A DNA stretch of 28,144 bases from Pelagibacteraceae bacterium TMED124. Its GTDB lineage: Bacteria; Pseudomonadota; Alphaproteobacteria; Pelagibacterales; Pelagibacteraceae. Below the pieces are notes generated by a model. That model saw only the letters and a program-made list of their open reading frames with translations, did no database searches and was not told the origin of the DNA. The translations under genes and the position numbers were made by a program. Where the stretch lies: NCBI GenBank assembly GCA_002171275.2, contig NHFZ02000020.1, forward strand, positions 1 through 28,144, written 5' to 3'. Shown here piece by piece: positions 23,932-28,144 of the stretch; positions within the stretch are counted from its first letter, which is position 1, and each line of letters opens with the position of its first letter.

Positions 23932-26814
23932 ATGAATTTTAAATTTTTAAAGAATTTTTCATTTTTTTTTTCAATACTCTTTTTAGTAGTTTTTACTTTT
24001 TTATTTTCTTTTACTTTAATTGTTTCAGAGAAACCCATGAAAATAAATATTCTAGATTTATTTGACAGAGAAAGTCAGATTTTAAAAAAAAAAAATGTAC
24101 GTGAAATAGGTAATATTTACATAAGCTTTAATAAAATATCCAAAAAATTTGAATTTCTAATAGAAGATATTTTAATTAGCGATTTTTTTTTCCCAACTAT
24201 TATGATTAGCTTGGACATAAGTTTATCAAAGGATTTTTTCAATACATCTTTAAAATTATTTGACGGAGAACTTTCTTTTCGGGATAAAAAAAACTCAGAT
24301 CTAAAAACCAATTCTTCAACAACTCTCGAAAAAATAGACAATTTTAAAAATATTGATTTAGTTAACTTTTTTTCAGAGATAGAGGTTATTAATAATAGAT
24401 TAATTATTTTCGATAAAAACAATATCAAGTTTGAATATGTAATTGATTTGATATACGATAAGAAAAATCTCAAAGGTTTACTTAGTCAGTATAACAACCC
24501 AAATCAAAATTTAAGTTTTATGATTTCTAATCATAATAATTTTTCCTCATCTTTAGAGGCCAATAACTTTAATGTTGAGTTTGTTGAGTCATTTTTTGCT
24601 GAAGACCATGTTTCCCTCAATGATTTAATAATTTCCGGTAAGGCTGAAATAAATGGTAAAAATATTAAAGAAATTAATAATTTAGACTTTGATTTAAATT
24701 TAGATGGAAATGTAGAATATTTAACTTTTTCTGGTACAAAGAAAATTGAATTTAGTGAGGATTTGTTAACTGGTTCATTCGAAAATAACAACATTGATAT
24801 TTCATCAAACTTTTTTGTAAACCAATCTTTACTCAAGATTGGATTTAAAAAAAAACCTGATGGTTTATCCCTTTTTTATCTGGGAATTGATAAAATTCCT
24901 GTGTCTAATCTATTGAAAATTTGGCCAAAGAACGTTGGTAAATCTACTTATGACTGGATGGTGAAAAACTCAAAGGGTAAAATAGAAAATGTTAATATTG
25001 AAATAGAAACTGAGTTTAGAAAAGGAAAGTTTGAAACAAAAGATCTTAAAGGAAATTTTGAATGTAAAGATGTTGAAATCTCATATATGGAATCGATGCC
25101 TTCAGTAAAAAATATTAACGGGCTAGCAAGGATTTTTAAAGATAAAGTAGTATTTGATATTAAATCAGGACAATCAAATAATCTTAATTTAAAATCTGGT
25201 ATAGTAAGTCTTTATGACTTAAATACTGATTTTGAGCAAGCTGACATATCACTTGATATAATTTCCCAAAATGAGGATGTAGTAAAATATTTAAATTTAA
25301 CTACCATAGAAAAAAAAAATTATTCGAAATTAGAAAAAATTACTGGAGAGGTAGATTTAACTTTAAACTTACAATTTCCACTATTAGTTGACCTTGCGGT
25401 AGAACAAATAAATTATTCATCAATCGCAAATCTTTCAAATGGCTTTTTACAAAATCTTTATGAAGATTATTCAATTGTAAATTTAGATTTAGATATTGAC
25501 GTTAATTCAGATTTTATAAATTATTCTGGAAGTGGTGAAATTAAAAACTCTCCTTTAAAATTCCAAGGAGAGCAAAAAAAAGTTAAAGATCAATTTGTGG
25601 ATGAGATCAAAGGTAATCTTTTATATGATGGAAAAAATATTCTTGAATTTTTTCCTGGAATAATAGATCAAATATCAGGAGTTTTAGATTTAGATTTTAT
25701 TATTAATAGTTACGATGATGAATATAAAATTGAAGTAATTGGTAATACTGAAAACCTTAATCTAATTTCATATTTTTTGGGTGAAAAATCAGTTTTTAGT
25801 GATGGTAAAGTTAGACTCTTGGTAAATCCTTATGATAAAAAATATTCTGGTTTTTTTGATTTAAAAACAAATAACTTGGACATTGAGATTAATACAATTT
25901 TTTCAAACTCAGGTTTGTTGTCTTTAAAAATTAATAAGTTTTTAACTCCAATTCAAGATTTTAAAATGGATTTAGACTTAAAAAACTCAGTTGCAAAATT
26001 ATCAGGAAATAAACTTTCTATTCAGAAAATTGATTTTAAAGAAAAATCTTTTTTTTCTGATATAAGTAATTTAGATTTTAATATTGATATTGAAAAATTA
26101 GTATTGGCTAAAAATAATTTTTTAAAACCAATTATAAGCTTCAAAAAAAAAAATTTTGAGTTTTCTGATCTTAATGTTGAGCTAAATGGTGAAAAAGATT
26201 ATCATAAAATTCAAATTTTTAATGAGAATAAGAAAAAGAAATTTTTTTTAGAATCAAATTATGCACCAAGGTTATTTAATATTCTTGATATTAATTTGGA
26301 TTTAAATAAAGGAAGTTTAAAAATTGAGGGTGAAAAATCACCTGACTCAGGAAATTATATAGGTAATATTGCTGGAAAAGATTTTGTGTTTCTTGATGCG
26401 CCCCTTTTTGCTGATTTTATAACACTATTTTCAATTAAAGGGTTAACCCAAAAACTGAAAGACGGTGGAATAATTTTTGAAGACTTTACTAGCAGATATG
26501 AGTTTTCTCCAAATAAGTTAAGATTAATTGATAGTCTTATTAAGGGAAGTGAGTTAGGTTTAAGTTTTGATACAGTTGTAGGGTTGAATAATGACTATTT
26601 TTTAACTACAGGAACAATAATTCCCGCATATACTCTTAATACTCTGATAACTAATTTTCCAATAGTTGGAGATATTATAACAGCTGGCTCTCCCGAAGAT
26701 GGGTTGCTTGGAGCAAGCTTTAAAATTGAAAAAAAAGAAGGGGAATATGACATATCTTACAATCCAATTTCTGTTTTTATTCCTAATCTTTTTAAAAACT
26801 TTTTAGCTAATTAA
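23932..26814 (+). CDS. Large AsmA-like/DUF3971 envelope protein (YhdP-like)
   Basis: A 960-residue protein with one N-terminal membrane anchor (about 5-31) and a long periplasmic body of alternating short hydrophobic strands, as in AsmA-family bridge proteins. The DUF3971 part includes VSNLLKIWPKNVGKSTYDWM followed by VKNSKGKIENVNIEIET. The end resembles the AsmA_2 domain: APLFADFITLFSIKGL, GGIIFEDFTSRYEF and IVGDIITAGSPEDGLLGASF. YhdP-like proteins are thought to move phospholipids to the outer membrane; the function here is inferred by family. It is shorter than E. coli YhdP (about 1266 residues). Runs of up to 10 T occur without frame breaks. Its neighbourhood with tyrS and bcp is typical for Alphaproteobacteria. 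The 3' end overlaps tyrS by 12 bases. Confidence 0.85.
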   Translation: MNFKFLKNFSFFFSILFLVVFTFLFSFTLIVSEKPMKINILDLFDRESQILKKKNVREIGNIYISFNKISKKFEFLIEDILISDFFFPTIMISLDISLSKDFFNTSLKLFDGELSFRDKKNSDLKTNSSTTLEKIDNFKNIDLVNFFSEIEVINNRLIIFDKNNIKFEYVIDLIYDKKNLKGLLSQYNNPNQNLSFMISNHNNFSSSLEANNFNVEFVESFFAEDHVSLNDLIISGKAEINGKNIKEINNLDFDLNLDGNVEYLTFSGTKKIEFSEDLLTGSFENNNIDISSNFFVNQSLLKIGFKKKPDGLSLFYLGIDKIPVSNLLKIWPKNVGKSTYDWMVKNSKGKIENVNIEIETEFRKGKFETKDLKGNFECKDVEISYMESMPSVKNINGLARIFKDKVVFDIKSGQSNNLNLKSGIVSLYDLNTDFEQADISLDIISQNEDVVKYLNLTTIEKKNYSKLEKITGEVDLTLNLQFPLLVDLAVEQINYSSIANLSNGFLQNLYEDYSIVNLDLDIDVNSDFINYSGSGEIKNSPLKFQGEQKKVKDQFVDEIKGNLLYDGKNILEFFPGIIDQISGVLDLDFIINSYDDEYKIEVIGNTENLNLISYFLGEKSVFSDGKVRLLVNPYDKKYSGFFDLKTNNLDIEINTIFSNSGLLSLKINKFLTPIQDFKMDLDLKNSVAKLSGNKLSIQKIDFKEKSFFSDISNLDFNIDIEKLVLAKNNFLKPIISFKKKNFEFSDLNVELNGEKDYHKIQIFNENKKKKFFLESNYAPRLFNILDINLDLNKGSLKIEGEKSPDSGNYIGNIAGKDFVFLDAPLFADFITLFSIKGLTQKLKDGGIIFEDFTSRYEFSPNKLRLIDSLIKGSELGLSFDTVVGLNNDYFLTTGTIIPAYTLNTLITNFPIVGDIITAGSPEDGLLGASFKIEKKEGEYDISYNPISVFIPNLFKNFLAN

Positions 26815-28071
26815 CTGAATAACTCCATACTTTTTTTTCCCCACGTAAATTACAACATATTTAATTTCGTTGTTAATGAAGCAATCATTATTTACTAAAA
26901 AATCTTTGTCTGTTACTGTTTTGTCATTTAATTTTACAGCTCCTTGGATAATTAATTTTTTTGCCTCACTATTTGAATTACATAGTTTAAGTTCAACTAA
27001 AGCTTGTTTAACTGAAATGTTTATTGTTTGATTTTCATTTAAAATAATCTTATTTTCACATTTTGAAATAGTTTCTAAATCTAAGCTTTTTTTTACAAGA
27101 ATTTTATTTGCTTCTCTTTCTGCATTTTTTGCCTCATTTTCTCCATGACAATTTTTTGTTACTTCGTTAGCTAATATAATTTTGACTTTATTGAGATCAG
27201 AACCATCAAATTTTTCATAATTTTTAATTTCATTAATATTTATTTCAGTGAAAAGATATAAGAACCTAATTACATCTTCATCAGCTGTATTTCTCCAATA
27301 TTGCCAAAAATTCTGTACACTATACTTATCTTTTGAAAGCCAAATTGCACCATCTGCAGTTTTACCCATTTTTTTTCCGTTAGACGTTGTTATGAGTGGA
27401 GAAGTTAAACCAAAAACTTGTTCAGTATTTTTAATTCTTTTAATTAAATCAATACCTGAAATTATATTACCCCACTGATCAGAGCCACCAAATTGAACTT
27501 TACAGTTATATTTTTTGAATAGTTCAAAAAAATCAAATGCTTGAAGAATTGAATAATTAAATTCTAGAAAGCTTAGGTTTTGTTCTCTATTTAATCTTTG
27601 TTTAATTGACTCTAAGGATAACATTTTATTCACAGAAAATTTACTGCCCACATCTCTCAAAAAGTTTATTAAGTTTAAGTTTGACAACCATTCATAATTA
27701 TCTACGAGTAAGGCTGGATTTTCTTTAGAAGAATCAAATGATAAAAATCTTTCAAAAACTTTTTTTAATTTTTTTTTGTTAGAATTTATTTCTTCTGAGG
27801 ATAGAATTTTTCTTGTTTCATCTTTACCTGATGGATCTCCAATTAATGTGGTGCCACCTCCAAGTAAGACTATTGGTGTATGACCAAAATTTTGGAAATG
27901 TTTTAAAATCATCAAGGGCAATAAGGAACCAACATGTAAGCTATCTGAAGTGCAATCGAAACCAATGTATCCTAAAGTTTTTGTGCTAAGGGTTTTTTTT
28001 AAATTTTCTTCATCAGTACATTGACTTATAAAACCTCTTTTTTTTATAAAATCTAAAAATTGATCATTCAT
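26803..28071 (-). CDS. tyrS: Tyrosyl-tRNA synthetase
   Basis: Charges tRNA-Tyr. The 422-residue class I synthetase has YIGFDCTSDSLHVGSLLPLM containing the HIGH-type motif (HVGS, 46-49), GGGTTLIGDPSGK, the tyrosine-binding QFGGSDQWGNI, and the KMSKS-type loop KMGKT (234-238). A C-terminal S4 RNA-binding domain from about residue 350 contains SVKQALVELKLCNSNSEAKK as its start. Everything expected is present. It starts 30 bases from divergent anmK, and its stop lies within the 3' end of the AsmA-like gene. Confidence 0.97.
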   Translation of the reverse strand: MNDQFLDFIKKRGFISQCTDEENLKKTLSTKTLGYIGFDCTSDSLHVGSLLPLMILKHFQNFGHTPIVLLGGGTTLIGDPSGKDETRKILSSEEINSNKKKLKKVFERFLSFDSSKENPALLVDNYEWLSNLNLINFLRDVGSKFSVNKMLSLESIKQRLNREQNLSFLEFNYSILQAFDFFELFKKYNCKVQFGGSDQWGNIISGIDLIKRIKNTEQVFGLTSPLITTSNGKKMGKTADGAIWLSKDKYSVQNFWQYWRNTADEDVIRFLYLFTEININEIKNYEKFDGSDLNKVKIILANEVTKNCHGENEAKNAEREANKILVKKSLDLETISKCENKIILNENQTINISVKQALVELKLCNSNSEAKKLIIQGAVKLNDKTVTDKDFLVNNDCFINNEIKYVVIYVGKKKYGVIQLIS

Positions 28072-28087
28072 TTTTCTATACTGAGGT

Positions 28088-28093
28088 TATAAT
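28088..28093 (+). promoter_or_regulatory. Perfect TATAAT -10 box just upstream of anmK
   Basis: TATAAT ends eight bases before the anmK ATG (28102). With normal spacing, transcription would begin within one or two bases of the start codon, so the message would be leaderless or nearly so. No -35 hexamer stands at 17 bases (the nearest TTGATC is 22 bases away, inside tyrS), and only part of an extended -10 is present. Confidence 0.5.
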
Positions 28094-28101
28094 ACTAAAT
28101 A

Positions 28102-28144
28102 ATGAAAAGAAAAGAATTTTATGCATTAGGTGTAATGAGTGGTA
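28102..28144 (+). CDS. anmK: Anhydro-N-acetylmuramic acid kinase, 5' end only
   Basis: The last 43 bases encode MKRKEFYALGVMSG, matching the start of AnmK, whose N-terminus has the ATP-binding GxMSGTSxDG motif; the window ends within it. AnmK phosphorylates anhydro-MurNAc in peptidoglycan recycling. anmK divergent from tyrS is a common alphaproteobacterial arrangement, which supports the call despite the few residues seen. Confidence 0.75.
   Translation, partial: MKRKEFYALGVMSG

Noticed and set aside
1..28144. tRNA, rRNA, CRISPR, insertion sequence, prophage or defence genes
   Set aside because: The longest non-coding stretch is 128 bases and holds no cloverleaf. There are no spaced direct repeats, transposase, integrase, nuclease-helicase or toxin-antitoxin signatures among the genes.

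Overview
The window is a dense, very AT-rich piece of a bacterial chromosome. Gene content and order point to a streamlined Alphaproteobacterium. Supporting signs are an NDUFA12-like complex I protein, a DUF2155 protein, the run aat-accC-accB-aroQ-M48 protease, RNase E beside an AmiC-type amidase and PBP1A, and tyrS beside a DUF3971/AsmA-like protein, bcp and anmK. Low GC, spacers of at most 128 bases and many overlapping genes resemble free-living marine lineages such as SAR11 or HIMB59-like groups. I cannot assign the lineage from sequence alone. I see no mobile element, CRISPR array, tRNA, rRNA or defence system.

Layout. 1-4456: surface-sugar region. A truncated GT4 glycosyltransferase (minus) diverges from a membrane J-domain protein, followed by galU, ugd and manB, which together convert hexose-6-phosphate to UDP-glucuronate. 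Both galU and manB are broken by a one-base frame change at poly-A tracts. The first 99 bases are an exact inverted copy of part of manB, probably an amplification or assembly chimera at the contig end. 4499-7083: clpS-clpA. 7067-9499 (minus): an orphan NrdJ C-terminal (TSCPD) protein, a RidA-family protein and a FemAB-like (DUF482) acyltransferase. 9533-11383 (plus): NDUFA12, two tandem MCE/MlaD-like proteins, an unknown 73-residue protein and a DUF2155 protein. 11366-15493 (minus): M48 peptidase, aroQ, accB, accC, aat. 15531-16694: aminotransferase. 16688-18754 (minus): RNase E/G. 18883-23422 (plus): amidase, PBP1A, and release factor 2 with an RF2-type programmed frameshift. 23419-23877 (minus): peroxiredoxin. 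23932-26814: large AsmA-like protein. 26803-28071 (minus): tyrS. 28102-end: start of anmK.

The genes join into a few themes: nucleotide-sugar supply for surface polysaccharide; a bacterial N-degron pathway (Aat, ClpS, ClpA); envelope building and lipid handling (amidase, PBP1A, MCE proteins, AsmA-like protein, anmK for peptidoglycan recycling); fatty-acid precursor supply (AccB/AccC); and translation (RF2, TyrRS). All five convergent gene pairs overlap at their 3' ends, so no room is left for conventional intergenic terminators.

The points most worth a second look are the paired -1 frame breaks on in-phase A-AAA-AAR heptamers in one operon, the orphan NrdJ tail, the tandem MCE genes, the GUU variant of the RF2 frameshift site, and the 99-base inverted copy at the left edge. 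Most genes here are recognisable housekeeping genes. I do not see a clearly new multi-gene system.
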